DNA from: Gemmatimonadales bacterium
Lineage (GTDB): Bacteria > Gemmatimonadota > Gemmatimonadetes > Gemmatimonadales > GWC2-71-9
Direction of reading: 5' to 3'
Assembly: GCA_025924275.1 (NCBI GenBank)
Contig: JAICEH010000159.1
Coordinates: forward strand, 1-5,258
DNA length: 5,258 nucleotides
The notes below the pieces were generated by a model. It was not told where the DNA came from. It worked only from the letters and a program-made list of their open reading frames with translations, and did not search any database. The translations under genes were made by a program, and so were the position numbers. Below, in pieces: positions 4,963 to 5,258 of this stretch. The number at the start of each line of letters is the position of its first letter. Within the stretch, counting starts at the first letter, position 1.

Positions 4963-5258
4963 ACTCGCCCTCGCGGGCGCCCTCCTCGCGGCCTGTTCCG
5001 GTGCGGCCGACCGGCCGGTGGCCCTGCTCGGGGCCACCATCATCGACGGCTCCGGCGGGCCGGTGCTCCTGGATGGCGGCATCGTCGTCCGGGACGGCCG
5101 GATCGAAGCCATCGGCTCGCGCGAGACCCTGATCCTGCCCCGTGGCACCGAGACGATCGAGGTCGGCGGCCGGTTCATCATCCCGGGGCTGATCGACGCC
5201 CACACCACGGTCGCCGCCTGGGCGATCCCGCGCTACCTCGAGTTCGGGGTGACGACCG
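4916..5258 (+). CDS. Amidohydrolase-family lipoprotein, N-terminal part
   Basis: The frame is open from an in-frame stop at 4898 to the window end; 114 residues are visible. ATG at 4916 gives a signal sequence with R10-R11, a hydrophobic stretch (L-A-L-A-G-A-L) and a good lipobox L24-A-A-C27. The next start, GTG at 5018, would remove it. The mature part begins with the amidohydrolase N-terminal beta-sandwich: A-T-I-I-D-G-S-G-G-P (40-49), the V-V-R-D-G-R-I-E-A-I-G pattern (57-67), then G-R-F-I-I-P-G-L-I-D-A-H (85-96). It ends with L-E-F-G-V-T-T, also typical. The family hydrolyses C-N and related bonds with bound metal, and lipoprotein members often act on peptides or imides outside the cytoplasm. 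The expected HxH motif reads H96-T-T98, so the second His ligand is missing. The gene overlaps its upstream neighbour by 47 bp, suggesting co-transcription. Confidence 0.88.
   Translation, partial: MGGRSCTTTRRPIRARLALAGALLAACSGAADRPVALLGATIIDGSGGPVLLDGGIVVRDGRIEAIGSRETLILPRGTETIEVGGRFIIPGLIDAHTTVAAWAIPRYLEFGVTT

Noticed and set aside
3880..5208. Long minus-strand open frame (442 codons) opposite the H1-like and NTF2-like genes
   Set aside because: Its Phe/Leu/Ala-rich middle is the antisense reading of AAG-rich Lys codons; there is no family-like sequence or ribosome site.
5195..5215. Sequencing frameshift hiding a normal HxH motif
   Set aside because: Inserting one C would restore His but break the downstream G-V-T-T frame, so two compensating errors would be needed.

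Overview
This is a very GC-rich bacterial window with compact gene packing, short intergenic gaps and many proteins carrying export signals. The combination of an NHL/6-bladed-propeller-like protein, two small exported NTF2/SnoaL-like proteins, Big_2-type Ig-like domains and a lipoprotein amidohydrolase resembles chromosomes of Gemmatimonadota or related uncultured soil lineages. That placement is an inference from protein style; no rRNA or marker gene is present.

Layout. (1) Positions 1-723, plus strand: the C-terminal part of a probable beta-propeller protein. (2) Positions 722-769: an intergenic element with perfect 12-bp inverted arms around a GC-rich core. (3) Positions 791-1330, plus strand: a secreted NTF2-like protein. 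(4) Positions 1335-1350: a 16-bp perfect palindrome made of the same arm sequence, lying between convergent genes. (5) Positions 1350-3843, minus strand: three tightly packed genes, probably one operon. In transcription order they are an exported protein with two Big_2-like Ig domains, an MDR-family zinc-binding dehydrogenase, and a mechanosensitive-channel-type membrane protein without a beta domain. (6) Positions 3844-3997: a divergent promoter region. (7) Positions 3998-4378, plus strand: a histone H1-like Lys/Arg-rich DNA-binding protein, followed by a strong hairpin. (8) Positions 4489-5258, plus strand: a lipoprotein-like NTF2/DUF4440 protein overlapping the start of an amidohydrolase lipoprotein that runs off the window.

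No CRISPR array, transposase, tRNA, rRNA or recognisable defence system was found. The most notable signals are the repeat element whose copies supply the TGA stop codons of two neighbouring genes, the two-part Lys-then-Arg tail of the H1-like protein, the amidohydrolase whose expected HxH metal motif reads H-T-T, and a triple 12-bp repeat encoding the hydrophobic core of a signal peptide. I do not see convincing evidence for a wholly new multi-gene system.
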